The notes beneath the pieces were generated by a model that saw only the letters and a list, made by a program, of their open reading frames with translations, was not told the DNA's origin and ran no database searches. Position numbers and translations under genes: made by a program. A stretch of DNA of 64,000 nt, from NCBI RefSeq assembly GCF_910592395.1, contig NC_088308.1, positions 10,247,001 to 10,311,000 of the forward strand, given 5' to 3'. Shown one piece after another: positions 1-13,900 of the stretch (position 1 is the first letter of the stretch; each line of letters begins with the position of its first letter). This DNA comes from Lineus longissimus. Lineage: Eukaryota; Nemertea; Pilidiophora; Heteronemertea; Lineidae.

Positions 1-469
1 TATCGACCGAGATGGGTCACTATAAAGGATGTTGGCTATTAGTAACTGGATGACTTCAATGGTCTGTAGGCATTACGACTCAGTGTGTTGTACTAATATG
101 AGCTTCCTTTGACTCTAAAGCATGACGCCTCTTTGAGTTCACTGTAAACGCTGTTAGAGGGGTGGGGCTTTCTATTTCAAAATGAAGATTAACTCTTTCA
201 ATGCTGAGAGCTGATGTTGCCTTGAATGGCCTATCGTCCAATCTTACACTTTAGTACATTACATTTCTGCCAGTCCAATTTCTGTGTTTTTTTGCACTTC
301 CACCAACTACTGTGTCTATTTCGTTGTGGTGCACACATTTTGCCAGCTTTACATGTCTAAATTAGCCCCATCGACACTGTGTGCAAACAACCAAAGCTAT
401 ATTTCCCAGAAGTAGAGTCTATTGATCATATTCTATTGTTATGCAGAGCGTTTCAATACAAATCTGGTA

Positions 470-900
470 TTTTTAGCTCCCTGGGTGAGCTTATGTCGTC
501 ACGTCTTGTCCGTCGAACGTCATCGGTCCGTCTGTCGTCCATCGTCCATAAACAATGGTGGCACTTTAGCTCACTGTTGAGTCTAGAAAGTTGAATCTTG
601 GTGTGTGGATGTCTTCTGACAACATGGCTTGACACACAAAAAAATCATTGCCATTTGACCTACTTTCTGGGCTCCAGGCAGCCATCTTTGAAAACCTTAT
701 TTTGTACAGGTTGACGCAATTTAGGTCAATTGTGACCTAATTTTGACCTAGTTATCAATGTTCACAGAGGTCAAAATTGATAGTGCCACATTTTGTCATA
801 TAAAAATGTTAATTTAACCTCCATGTCTCTTTTCATCTACCACTATAAAATCATTCCCAGGTGAACACAATGATGCCAGGACATTTCATTTCAATCTGCT
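470..900 (+). repeat. old, diverged copy of the TAGCTCACC dispersed repeat
   Basis: It shares the order of landmarks with the full copies at 2912 and 59590: GGTGAGCTTATG then GTC/CGTC-rich sequence (484-550), a GGCAC near 561, TTTGACCTACTTT (656), CACAGAGGTCAAA (764), and the end word AGGTGAACACAATG followed by CATTTCATT (860-890). Heavily diverged and partly deleted. Confidence 0.6.
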
Positions 901-2521
901 ATACCTGTCGGCATTAAAATATGCACTTGTCCACCCTGTGGCCTGTACAGCAGGCTCTTCTTATGAAGCCCTTGTACACAGTGATCAAGCTCGATTGAGC
1001 TATAAAACCTAAACTTGGCGAGGACACAGGTGTTGGATTGGTGATCAGCTGAGATAACTGGGCCATCACTGCATTTAAGCCTGGTGATAGGGGGCGCGAT
1101 AGGCTTAACAGAAGCAATGACCCATGATTAGAACCTCTGACACAGACTAAACAAAGGGTTATTTTACCTTCAGGGCACCTGTCGTCAAGTTAATTTACTG
1201 TTTGGTTAGGTTGGCTGTCTGGGGAAATGCTCACCAGGTTTTTTCTGCACATGACAAAGACCCACGTCTTCAAATTAAGAGTTGACCATGAATACCACCA
1301 TTTTGGCTAGAACTTGAACCTAAACCAATTACAGAACTCGTTCAAAACGAAGTGAATGCCAATTTCAAGGGTGGGAGTCTGCTCTGTGTTTTCCAGAGTA
1401 CAGCCTCCCAGATTAGAAATGGACATTCACTTCATTTTTAAGGAGTTCTAATTGCTTTAAGATTTCAAGTTCTATAGTCAAAATGGTGGTGCCTATGGTC
1501 AACCCTTTAAAGGCACGAGGTTTGGGAATTGATGGAAGAACAACTATCAAAAATGTCTCCCCACTGCGCAAAGGGACACAGAAGGAAATAGGATAAGGTT
1601 CTTCCTCTTGACTATTAAAGTAGGAACTTGCAATCTCTTGATATGACTAGTCATAAGATCATTGCACATATTTGACAACATTCCTTCCTCAAATTGTCAA
1701 TTTCATGCTCGTACAGTAAAAGGAAATCATTGATAAGTCTGACAGACGTGGACTATAATGACAATGATTATAGTTCAAACGAATTTGAGCTGTAGCTTAT
1801 GGCAATTCAATCAGTAAGATTTATCATATCACTCTGAAGATCTGTGGGCTATTTCTGCACTATATTACAATGTAAGAATTTTCCAACTTCAGTCAAAATT
1901 TTTTTAGATAAATACTGGTAGTCTTTTGTGATACCCGCACCCTAATTCCTGAAATATTCACAGCCGGGTTAGTTTCCTTAGATTCCAACTTTGTGATCCA
2001 TGCTACTTTTTCCAGTTTTGATATTTTACACATTGCGCTTTGATTTTGCACTTTTTGAGGGGTCTTTTAAAAATGCGTGTTGTGTCCAGGTTATCAAAAT
2101 CGGGAATCACCAGAAGCAAAAATTAAACAGCAGCGCTGCTGCAGAGTGGAATATTGCGGGGACTTAACTTCTGATGCCAAAGAGCACTGCATGGCCTCTT
2201 CCTCTAGCTGTTGAGACATTTTCCCTTACTATCGGGGCCGTAATGATGGCAAACCAAGACCTTGCGTTCACATAGACAGCCACTCCCTATCTGTTGACCA
2301 AGACCTACTTCAAAGGCTGTAACTTGAGTCGCTGGTTCCTTGATCAGTGTTGTGCTCCGGGAGGGCATTGATTTACATTGGTTTATCGACCTCCTTTAAT
2401 TGGAACTGCCAAACTCAAAGGCTAGACTGTTTTACGTTCACAGGATTTGCCTCTCAGTCCCCAAGCATATCTTTACATGAACTATGAAAGGGTGCACCAG
2501 CAGGAGCTAGCGGATCAAATT

Positions 2522-2713
2522 TGTCACCGTCACAGCAAAACAATTAAGGCCCATGTCCCACATACAGAAGATGAGCCTAATTGACATCAGGAGATAATAT
2601 AAGTAATTGATGTACTTCGATTTCACAAAAGGAAGACAGCAGTGAAATGAACAAACGATCTGTCTCAACCTGCCAAGTTCAGAGCGACATGCGCCTGGTT
2701 TTGCTGTGATTGG
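2522..2713 (-). mobile_element. MITE family B copy 1
   Basis: A short non-autonomous element with inverted ends GTCACAGCAAAAC and GGTTTTGCTGTGAT. The interior includes AGATGAGCCTAA, a TTTCACAAAAGG word and TGAAATGAACAA. Four relatives are at 5563, 13790, 24224 and 36994. Its minus-strand translation gives a recurring CSFHCCLPFVKS-like peptide, which is only the shared repeat. Confidence 0.7.
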
Positions 2714-2911
2714 TCTAATTATGACCAATATGCACAGTATAGGGGGCTGGTTTCTGTTTGACTTTAATAGAGATAATGAGGACCCGAACTCGCATATGTG
2801 CCAAAGGGAACATCTTCCTGGCATAAGGGATGGTGGACTGAGTCAAGTCAATCTGTTAATACCATAACGTGTTCCAATGATATTGATGAGTGACTTGTTC
2901 ATTCAGTATCT

Positions 2912-2964
2912 TTAGCTCACCTCTTAGCAGAGGTGAGCTTATCCCATACCATGGCGTCCGTCGT

Positions 2965-2999
<35 letters not shown>

Positions 3000-4045
3000 C
3001 GTCGTCCGTTAGCAGGGCACGTTTCGTAACTGTTAGAGCTATTGAGTTGAAACTTGGTACACATGTACCCTTATGTAATGACACCTTGGAGACCAAGTTT
3101 CGGTCCGATTCGTTTCATGGTTTGGCCACCAGGGGGCCAAACGTTAAAAGTGAAAATATGCAATATCTCCCTTAATAGTAGTCGGGAAATTTTGAAAAAA
3201 ATATGGTAGGTACTTCTAGCAAAGGTGCATCATATATCCTCCGGGTTTTTGATTTGACCTCCTTTTCAAGGTCACAGAGGTCAAATGGTGTAAATTGGCC
3301 GTTAGGATGTAACGATGGCACGTTTCTAAACTGCAATGACTATTGATACTAAATTTGGTACACATTTACCCCTTAGTCAGGTGATCTCAGGGACGGAAGT
3401 TTGGTCCAATATGATTCACCACTTGACCACCAGGGGGCAAAATCCAAAAACCTTAAAAATGTGATTATTCCTTAACTTCTTGCCCGATTGCCACCAATTT
3501 GATATCATGGGTACATCTAACCACCATACAGTATATGTCACACAGGTTTTTAATTTGACCTTCTTGTCAAGGTCACAGAGGTCAAATGGCGTAAATTCGC
3601 CGTCGGGCCGTAACTATGGCACGTTTCTTAACTGCAATGACTATTGATCACAAATTAAGTACACATGTACCCCTTGGTCAGGTGATCTCAGGTACCGAAG
3701 TTTGGTGCGATCTGATTTGCCGTTTGGCCTCCAGGGAGGGGACCAAATCCTAAATTCTTCAAAATGCCATTATTCCTAGTAATGACTTGCCCGATTGGCA
3801 CCAATTTTATATCATAGGTACATCTAATTCTAACAACCATTCAATGTGTCACCCGGGTCTTCTTTGATTTGACCTACTTTTCAAGGTCACAGAGGTCGAA
3901 TGTACTGTAAATTGGCCATTTTGGGGAAATTGTAATTGCTTGGACCTACATCAAACCTAACACTACATGACACAAGACCATGCTCTTTATCCATCTTTCC
4001 TCCACATGAGGTGAGCACAATGGCCCTGGCCATTTCATTAATGGA
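2912..4045 (+). repeat. dispersed repeat A, copy 1 (about 1.13 kb, non-autonomous)
   Basis: It begins with a perfect 26-bp hairpin at 2914-2939 (11-bp stem AGCTCACCTCT, 4-nt loop), then a CGT microsatellite (2952-3000) and three tandem diverged units of about 300 bp starting near 3010, 3310 and 3610. Each unit has a GGCACGTTTC word, TGGTACACATGTACC-like word, a CCACCAGGGGGC-like word and a closing AGGTCACAGAGGTCA. It ends around GAGGTGAGCACAATGG (4010-4030). There is no coding capacity beyond CGT-derived poly-Arg/Ser. A near-identical inverted partner lies at 59590-60747. Confidence 0.85.
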
Positions 4046-5562
4046 TTTCAACCTGTCCATCTTTAGAGAAAAATCCAAGCCTTTTCTGATTCTGCACAGC
4101 AGCCACTGACCGCAACTTTTGCAGTAGTTGTCGACTGTTCATGCACTACTCAACTTGTCGCACCGTCAACAGACAAATTTAGGACGATAACGAGAAAATA
4201 CTTGTGCCAATATTACTGTTATATCAAAAGCCACATGGATCAACTAGTGCAGCTCGTGCTGCACAACTTGTGAATATATCGCAATCCTAGCTAACGCACT
4301 GCTCTTGAATCTTTAGAAATGTTGTTACCGCTGGCAGTAAATTTATCAGAGTAGATTGGATGACTCATGGCGTATTGACAAGTCATCAAATGCTAATTGC
4401 TCTTGATGTCACGGCCGTCCTAATGATGCATCACTGTTTGGTTCATTAAGTTGTTTAATTACCAAAAAACCAATGGCTTTGCAGCTACATTAGTTGGTTT
4501 TTTCTGACTCGATAATCAAATGAAATGTGGCTGATGTCTGTGGATGGATGGTCTCAGTCATTCCATGCTAGATTTTGGTCAACTCATGTTGCTGCCTACC
4601 TCTTTACTTTAAAAGTCCTTAACAGTTTTGCATCTTGACCCATATCAAGGGTTTGAGACATTCAGGAAATGGTTTTTCAGAAGCTCAAAATGCTTTAGTG
4701 CTATGAGTATAAGTAGTTGTAAATCACGACCACCCATAAAAGTGGAAATCCCAGCTTTCGCACATTCAGTCAGCCGTTCATTCCCAGACCCCTCCAGAAC
4801 TGACCAACAGACACATTTTTGCGTAAAATGAAATCTCATATACACTGTAAATGGTTGAACATATTGAAATCCATATTGCATACACGTGCACAGATCCTCC
4901 CCTCATCCATCCCGCAGTTCTCGATCATTCATTTCCAGCAGCCCCCTACAAAATGCTACTGGCATTGCCTGGCATGAATCAGTCTCGATTACTATCCAAT
5001 TGATCTTCTTTCTTGAAGGGCTTTCATCTGTTGACGTATTTCTGATGATCTCTGTGTTGGCTGAGCCTGGCATATCAATGACTTTCGCGTTTAATTCACA
5101 GCATCTGATTGCTATCATATCACTTGTCATCTCTCTTGACAAATGACTCTGAGATATTGGGTTTTGATTCTTTTATTATTTCTATGATGAGGAGCACATC
5201 TTTGGTATATTTCTTTTGTTATCAACACTTTCCCTGCCACATGACATTTGATTGTCTGGCAACCTGCCAAATGACATTTCGAAATGTCAAGCCTACATTT
5301 AAATCGACTTGCATTTGAAAATACCTAGACGAAAGGCTTTCTTTGACTGGAGCTTTAAGGGGCCTTGTCCAAATTATTCGCTGAAATTCACCGGCGAATT
5401 TCTGGCGAATTTACGGCGAATTTACGGCGAATTTTTACAAGTTCGCCAAAATTCGCCAAAACCTCCTCAAAAATCGTCAAAAATTCGCCGGAAAGTTCGA
5501 CAGAAATCGCCTAGATCACGACACTAGACCATGGGTACACCCATGACAACAGCCAGGGATTT

Positions 5563-5669
5563 TGACATGGATTTCACAAAAGGCGGACAACAGTGATATG
5601 AACAACCAGTCCGTATCAACCTGCCAAGCTCAGAGAGACACGTGCCTGGTTTTGCTCTGATCTGGTAAC
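5563..5669 (-). mobile_element. MITE family B copy 2, truncated
   Basis: Retains the TTTCACAAAAGG word to the GCCTGGTTTTGCTCTGAT end; the other terminus is absent or decayed. Confidence 0.6.
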
Positions 5670-7925
5670 ATATAAACTTATAATACTGTAAGCTCACATT
5701 TTGTAGTACATTTTGATGATGCTGTAAAGAGCAGAAAGCGCTAAATGTCATGTAAGTCAAACTCAAATTCCTCATTATAGCCACACATGAACTTTATTTC
5801 TTTGATTACAATTATCCAGTTTTACCGAGCAGTCTTGGGATGTCAACGACTTGGTGGATCAGTGTGTTATGCACTGAAAGCAACAGCTCTGTTGCTTGAA
5901 TTTAAGTATAAGTGAATGATCGTGTTCACAATAAACCACCTGGTATATACTTGAAATTCTAGAGAGTTACATGCTCATTTTACACTCCTTCTTTAATTGG
6001 ATTTTGTAATGGTATGTATAGTTCCCCTATAAACTCTGCAATCTATAATTTGTGGAAAGCTCAAATTATCGGTGATGTTGCAACTCCCTTTTCAAAGCAG
6101 CTGGATTGCAATGTATTATTTTCCTTACAGATTGTCTTGACAAATGAAGTTTGAAAATCTAGATTTATTAGGTTTGAAATTAGAGACTTATCCAGCTTTG
6201 AATGTCATTTCAGAGACATCTAATGAGAGGTTTCTGTTACAACCTTTGATGTTCGCTCAATTAGGAAAAAAGGTTGTAGACAGAATTTGTGGTTGCCTAA
6301 AAAATACTTCCCAGTTGGTGTACACTTTTGATGGTCTTAGCAACCATGCAGTGCCTGAATCCTAGCCTATTCAGAGATTTCTCAACAACCACTGATAAAC
6401 CTTTTAGCACAAACTGCATTAAAATTACTGGGGGGGAGTCCCTTATTTGGCAAATCGTGTTGTTATTCTAGTTAAATATCTCCACACAGTGCAGTCAGTG
6501 AATGCTCTGTATCAGATTCATTCCAATTCGACCCGCTGATTTTTTGGATACAAATTCAAAACAAAGAAATTTGTTTAGAAAAACTCCAAAGCTGATAAGA
6601 AGCCAAAGTTCTTGCTGGCAAAGGGCATTTGTGACGTTTTCAGTATTGTCCTGATTTTCTGTATTTTTTTAAAGACAGCCAGTCTCATTTATGAATTATG
6701 ATGCCAATATTGATATTGTTGATATTCTAGATATAACATTTGTCTTTGAATGTCTTTCCAAATATTGCAATTTACAAGACCTGCTATTTTAGTGGTGCAC
6801 ACAGAGGATATGGGCTTGTTACCGTTTTTATTTTCCCATATGTCATCAATGTGATAATGGTGTAAATGTCAACCACACCCACTCTTTTATGTTACAATTG
6901 GTGACGAATACTTCAGCGGAATTACACATAATGCAGTCCTTACTCATTTAGAGAAAAATATAAACTTGTTCCATTTCCTTCCCATCAAATCAATCAATTC
7001 CAGAAACACTGTAGCAGGGAAATTGTTGTTAATAAAATATGATTATTCCCAATTGGGTCATATCCCTCTCAATTGTCCACCTCGTTTGCTAATCAACTTT
7101 ATAATAGCAAGTAACACAGGCATCCTGTATCATACATCATGCTTTTGTTTTTCTACAAACATGACCCATGCTTTAGGGTTTGTTCTATTTGTTGGGTTCT
7201 CTCATCATAACATCATTGGTATTATCATCAATAGAAAGTGTCATTAACTTTCCGGAGTCTAGTGATATAGGAGGATGTGCATTTTGCTTTTCCTATTTCA
7301 AAGAGTGATCTTAAAAAGAAGCTATGTTTATACAAAGCCTGACATGTTTGACATACTAAAGATGACTGGATTTTAGCGAAGATTTCAACTTCAGCAAATC
7401 TCCTCTCCACTTCTTAGATCTTCTGCCTCCAATGATAGCCTCACTTGGATAATACTATTAACGTTGCCCCCAGGTGATTCTTATATAAAAAACAACCAAG
7501 AGATATGTTAATGGCACTTATCTCAAATTGAGATCCAGTGTTTACTAACATTTCTATCTTTGAATTTGGTGACATGCTGGATGGCTGTTGTTTACAGCTG
7601 GCTTTCAAGGTAAGCTGATGACTTTGTGTCAACAACTTTAACACAAACTGTAGAAGTGTGTTGCTGCCGTGCCTGGATGCATATAAAAACAAACGACCAT
7701 TTCTCTGATCCATTGTTTCCCCATTTTTCCTATCTCTTTCTAGTACTAACTGGATTACTTCAGTTTTCAGAGCAGGGACAACGCCATCTTGTGACACAAC
7801 TTGAGGAAGGATGTTTAGAGTCTTGGAATTGTCATGGGCACATTTTGTCTCCGACATCATTTGATCTTGTGCCGGTTTTACAAGTGTTTTTCTCATCATC
7901 CCATTTCTTGCTCTTCTTCCTGCAG

Positions 7926-7997
7926 GGCCTGATACCATGGGCAATACTGATTCAAGCTCAGGGTCTGGCTCCAGCAGTACCGTCCTGCAACACATGA
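7926..7997 (+). CDS. DLG5: DLG5 exon 1 of the visible model (Ser-rich)
   Basis: Acceptor tcctgcag before 7926 and donor gtgagt at 7998. It encodes PDTMGNTDSSSGSGSSS and onward to LQHM, similar in place and composition to the Ser-rich stretch that precedes the coiled coil in vertebrate DLG5. It ends in phase 1, exactly what exon 2 needs. The frame is open upstream of the ATG at 7937, so this could be an internal exon (preferred) or a first coding exon starting at that ATG. Confidence 0.75.
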   Translation, partial: GLIPWAILIQAQGLAPAVPSCNT

Positions 7998-10900
7998 GTG
8001 AGTCAGGTCAGTTGATCCATTTCTGCCTGAAAGCCGAGAGTTTGCAGTTAAATCTTCTTGAAGAAGGGGGGTGGCATGCTGTCAGAATGAAAAAAAAATT
8101 TGACCCATGAGTGGCCTAATTCGGAGAAGCAAAGTCAAGGAAAACTATCAACTGTTGAATGTTGATATTTTGGTGGTCACCCTCCTTCTAAGATGCTTTT
8201 GACTAGAATTAGATTAACTTGCATCGTTAACTGCAGTGTTCAGTTTGTAGTTTCTTTTCAAGTTGCTTTCGCTAGGAATTGCCATCCTATTATTAACAGC
8301 ATTCTACATGTAGATTTAATATCATTTCATTTATTTTAGCAGTTCTTAACCTCCCCTTCTCTCCTGGCCTCACTGTTTAGCATAATCGAGCGACCTATGC
8401 AAGCGGTGTATCCTCCCTGTTCAAGGATCGATGCCAGATCGACGTTGAATTGACAGCAATCCCTGGGTAGTTTTCAAATTTTTGTTTGGGTCCAATATTG
8501 GGTTCCAAGTCAACTCCCTCTGAGGATAGTTTCTGTCCGGATGCTGTATATACTTGTAGTGCGTCACCATATAGATTGACTACTGTTGATCATTTCCTGG
8601 TCAAGCTATTTAAGTATGCATGGGTCACTGATAAACTGAATGCACCTTACTGATTAGCTCTGTAAAAATAGTGTTGCCCCTTAGATTGAATTGATCTGTC
8701 AATTGTAGGAGTGCTTTCGTATAAGTTGTACCACCATCCACTATACTACCCATCCCTGCATGTTTTGAGCCGTAATAGCATGATGCATTAAAGAATGACA
8801 AAAATACATAAGCTTGTTCATTATATATTTTTGAAAGTGTTATATCTCCAGTTGCTAATTGACCCTTCTGTTCTTTGGGAGGTCAAATCAATATATATTG
8901 GAAGATAATCATGCTCTACACTGCTCAACATGTTCAAGCCCAATCATTTCCCTAAACGTTATCCTTCAAAGACCTAACTGTCATCTATCTTCATATGATT
9001 AAAAAATATCCCAATGCTTTTGCTGTAGGGAAGTGATTCAGCTCTGAAAACTAATATCTCAGGAGAGGAAAAAGGTTTCCTACAAGTATATAGCCTGTAT
9101 AGTGAACCTATAAACTACCTTGTTGGCAATGGAAATTTGCTCATAAAAAACAAAAGGAGGATTAAAGGTAACCTTGGATACCTGTTTCTTTTTGCCTAAA
9201 GCGATATTAACTTCCCTGTCACTAGGAGATAAGATTACTAAAAGGGAAGGAGGCTTTCTGGATTGACATTATCAAGTTCAGGTTAAGATAGTTGCCTGCT
9301 AGGCACTTGGTTTCAGCTTTTATCGGAAGTTTTGTTGAGGGGAATCATATTCTACCAGTCATTTTATTCTGCACCCAGCAAGAACTGGCCATTGCAGATT
9401 TCAACACCACCTGCACCACACGTATAGAAAAAAAGCGGTTTTGAAGTTTTGAAAATCTTTGTCGGCCATTAACACGTATTCACCCCTTGGAGGTTTTCAG
9501 AAAAATTAAAACCCCTTAAAAGTTCATTGAGATTCTGAAATTCTTGGGTTCTTCATTTTGCTGAAATCAGGATGATGGGGGAGGATATACCCTCCCGCAT
9601 GCCCAAATACTGGGGGGAGGGTATGTCCCCCCTCTCTCTGTATGAAACCCTGAACACCATACCACCATACCAATGTCAAGTTGTTCTTCCTTTAACATAC
9701 TATACTCTTGAATGATACCTTCTAAAAGCACTAAAGAGAACATTGCAAAGCAGGAAACTAACTTTCAAATCTTTGAAAAAAATAAAACTAGTAACCTCAT
9801 CTCAAATTAAATTTCCTCCGCTTGAGAAAAAATGTTGCAGATATCGATATTGCATCTAGTAACCATGGCAACTAAGGGGTTTGCTATGACCTTCTTCGAC
9901 CTCTACAAATGGAATATCGTTAGAAGGGTATCCTGTAATGATGTTAAATCGGTCATGAATTACTTTCCACTATTGAATTACCTAGTGTCGCCAGCATCTT
10001 TAATCGATTGCGCTCAATTGGAATCGTGCACGTTTCAATTTGCATCTAATTAGGTTATCAAACTTCTTCTTTAAAACATGTTCCGAGATATTTTCTCTTT
10101 AACTAAGTAATTGTGTTCTAATTTGAATCTAATTCTTCAGTCCTTAATCGAATTGATGTTCATAAACTCGTGTAGGCACAACCTGCCCATAGGTTGCGAG
10201 AATGCTCCAACCACAATCTAAAAACCTTTGCAAGAGCTCTGCATAACTTATGTGCACCTTTTGTACAATTGGATTATATGTTCATGTTATGTGTGACACA
10301 TGCAAAACCTTCATGGTGATATTTACGCAACCAGTGTGTAAGCAGTGTTTGTCTTTACGTGGCAAAGGAGTGCAGGTTGTGTGCAGCTTATGCAAAGTGG
10401 AGAGTATGTCAGTTGTGACTGGGACTGTACATGTCAACTGTACCATATTTGAGATTTCAAAAGATTGAATCTGAAATCAATCAAGTGTTGGTGGATTTTG
10501 TAGTGTTATAAATATTGGCAACTAACGTTTGTCCAGGAAAAGTTCAATAAAAGTTTTAAATGAGCTTGCTTCCCAAAGGCAACAACCTAATTTAGCCCTG
10601 TGGGAATCTCTCAATGAATTTGCTCTTATTTTGTGTAAATTTTATTCATTTCTTTTAGGTTTACATTGCTTTAGGTCTTGATGACTTGACAACTGATTTC
10701 TATGATAGCCTGAGACTCTCTAGCTTTACCCATGAGTTGTACCATATCTGCCAATCATTCAAATTTGACCTATTCAATCATAAACTCATGGATACTTTTG
10801 CCTTGTCTCTTTGCAGAAGAGGACCCGAGGGGTCATGGCGCTCCAAGGACGTACACCCGTCACATTCCACCCCACGAATATGAATCGTTGTCACAAAATA

Positions 10901-13900
10901 ACGTCCAGCTCCTGAAAGCGGAGCTGAAACTGGTCACGAGCGACCGAGATGTGCTGCGGGACGAACTCCAACGCCTAAAAATCAAGATGGACGGATATAA
11001 GAAACTAGTCATGCATGAGGAGATGAAGCATAGTGAGAAACATTCGAGTAGGGACTATGACTGGTTGAATTCACAATGTGAATACGCCATGTCAGAAATC
11101 CAGTCCCTTAAACGCCAACACGGCGAGACAATGAAAAAGTACGACCAGGCGGTTAAGGAGGCAGAGTTTTATCGCCACAAGAATAAACAAATGGCCGATA
11201 AGATGGATCAGTGCAATAATGATGCTTTTTCGCTGAAGTCACAATTCAATGACCTTCTGTTGGAGAAGACGCGTCTCGAACAGGAGGTACTTGGGGTGCA
11301 ACAACTTCGAGAGGAAGATAAAGAAGAAATGGCTAATCTTCGTCAACAACAGCGAGATTTCATCAATGAAAATGGTTCTAGTGATGTTTTGAATAAAATG
11401 TATGACACTGCTTTAGATAAGTACGATTCGTTGAAAAATGACTATGATGCGCTTAGAAAACAGTTTGGGGAGCTAAGCGCAAGTCATGGCGCTGCTATTA
11501 GCAAGTTTGATATGATACAGGAACAACACATGTTAATGAAGAAGCAGTATGAGGATGTGTGTGCTGAGCGCAATGGTTTGAAGCAGCAGTGTACTACATT
11601 TATAAGAAACTGGGACAATGCTCTTAGAGAGCGAAACGATCTCAAAGAGACGCTTAATCGAGTCACTCAACAAAAAGATGACTACCTAAAAGAAATTAAT
11701 CAGATGGTAGCGCTACGTTTGAAAGCTACATCTGACCTGACACGGTTGACCGAGGAGCGGAATGCCGCCGTCCAGGAGTATTCTTTGATTATGTCCGAAC
11801 GTGATAATGTCCATAAAGAGATTGAACATTTGCAGGAGAAGCTCGGTGACACCGTGAAACGGTGCGAGCGGACTGAAAAGGAGAAGAAGGCACTGCAGCA
11901 GGAGGTGGAGTCTCTGCGATGTGAGATTGCCTCCTCGTTACATGACAGAGATCGTGCTCTCAAAGAGGGGAATGATCTCCGCCTGAAATGGGGTGATATC
12001 ATCTGTGAGAAGGAAGAGGTCGCAAAGGAGCGGGATGAAGTCATGAAAGATTACGAGATTCTCGCGCAAGAACGCGACGTGGCGAGGAAGGAGCGCCACG
12101 AGGCCATCGAGCACCGGGATCAAATCTTACGGGAGTCGTATCAGAAGCACCAGAGGGAACGAGCGGAGGAGAAGGAGTATGTACATAAAGAAGCGGAGGC
12201 CCTGAGGAGGGAGATTGAGAAGCTGCACCAAGAGCTTGCAGGTGAGTTGAAGAGGAATAAGTCTTGTCTTTATTTCAGGATGGAGACAGCTACAATGTAG
12301 GTGAGATGCAATGCTTTCAGAGCCAGATCCATTATGGCGGCCAGAAGATTTTTTTATGGTTATTTCATTTTGATATGGCCCGAATTACAACACGATAGTT
12401 CGCACAGGTAGTGATTTTGTGCAATCTGAGTTAGTTCTTCGTTGCTTCTGGTGGAGAGACTAGCAAGAGCTGTGGGTACATGAATAGCATATACTGTCAA
12501 GAATGAAGGTGTCCAATATTGTCAAGTCCTCTGTCAACATCTCCTGTATTAAAAGAGCTTTGTTTTGATAACTTTATATCTGGGTGACTGTTGCTACCCT
12601 ATCATTTGTGGGAGCTGCCTTTCTAATTCCAAGCTCTTTGTCACTCTCATTTCAACTCAACCCTTTGATGTGATTGGCTGCTGAATAATGTAAGGTATTC
12701 TCGGAGAATAGCAAATTACTATAAAATAAATCTCATCAAGTTCAGAAAATGGAAATGGAATATCGACAATAAGCTGACCTTACAGTCCCTGCTCTTTGCC
12801 ACTCTCATTTCAAGCATCTCTGAAGTCTATAACTCTGTCTCTGTATGTTGCTGCTTGGCACTACGGTTTTGTGAAAAAGATGATAAGATCGATGGGCGAA
12901 ATGTCATCACTGACATCGGACAACAATCTGCTTATGTAAATTGTGAACCCATCAGAACGACAGCTGTCTCCATCATAGCTGATTATTGCATACACAGCAG
13001 AAACTCCCTGATAAGGATACACCTGCTACTGTCGTATGTTGTCCTCAATAGTGAGGTGTCCTGATTAGAGAGGTCAAATTGAATGGAAACAGCCAACTTG
13101 GGACAAAAACTAGTGTCCTTAATAGAGAGGATGTCCTTAATAGAGAAGTGTCCGCTAAGGGAGGTTCCACTGTATATATCAAAAACTGCTCACACAGGTT
13201 AACCTTTTGAGATCCTACAGAGATGTATCATATTCTTTATATAAACTCAAGGAGACAAGTATTTATGTGAAGGGCATGGCAGAGGTCAAACCCACTTGAT
13301 TTATTAAAAATGTGTCCCAAAAATGGTGGCAATGTTGAGGATGCATGGGTTTAAGGGAACCCTCTGAAGGTGAAAGGGACTAGCCATCACGGCATGATGC
13401 AGAATGATATCCTAGTTTAAAAAATGAAACCGTGGAACCTTATAAGTGAGATTTGGTGTTTAGGTTGATGACAGTTGGAAGCCACAATGCTGGAAATGGT
13501 GGTCACTTAAAAACTCATATTTGTGATTATGAAATATTAATAACAAAGCGGCATAATTTTCAAGGATTGCAGATTTTGCCCTCATCATGCTTGGCTATTA
13601 TATCAAATTATTGAAAGCATCTGACTGAGATTGTTGATGATAAAAATAAGCTTGGAAATAAACTGATGTTAAAATCTGTTTCATGGACAGCCTTTCCTTG
13701 CCATTTTGCATAAGTGACCATTGAGATAGTTCCCGGTTTCATTACTGGCAGGCTGTTGAAAAATGTTTTGGCTCCGCTGTATACCTCACCTGTCACTGCT
13801 AAACCGGGCGTATGTTGCCCTGTGCTTAACAGGTTGAGACGGACTTGTTGTTCATTTGACTGTTGTCTGCCATTTGTGACGTCTGAAATTTCTTCCATTG

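Larger units (their letters stand above)
1..7925. other. upstream non-coding region (intergenic or 5' introns of DLG5)
   Basis: No exon with family similarity was found, including none resembling the CARD-like N terminus of DLG5. It contains repeats listed separately (about 470-900, 2522-2713, 2912-4045, 5563-5669). Around 5376-5500 there is a cluster of GGCGAATTT/AAATTCGCC words on both strands, a degenerate palindromic low-complexity patch. The short ORFs here look random. Confidence 0.6.

Noticed and set aside
2933-3175. Poly-Arg/poly-Ser ORFs (also 60457-60808)
   Set aside because: They are translations of the CGT/ACG microsatellite in repeat A on either strand.
1-7925. DLG5 N-terminal (CARD-like) exon
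   Set aside because: I looked for splice-bounded frames with similarity on the plus strand and found none that I can support; probably upstream of the window.
7441-7995. 184-codon minus-strand ORF overlapping DLG5 exon 1
   Set aside because: Antisense to a supported exon, no motif, amino-acid use looks random.
10250-10468. 72-codon Cys-rich ORF with several CxxC pairs, possible zinc protein
   Set aside because: It lies wholly inside DLG5 intron 1, has no splice context, no recognisable zinc-finger spacing, and its Met and stop look random.
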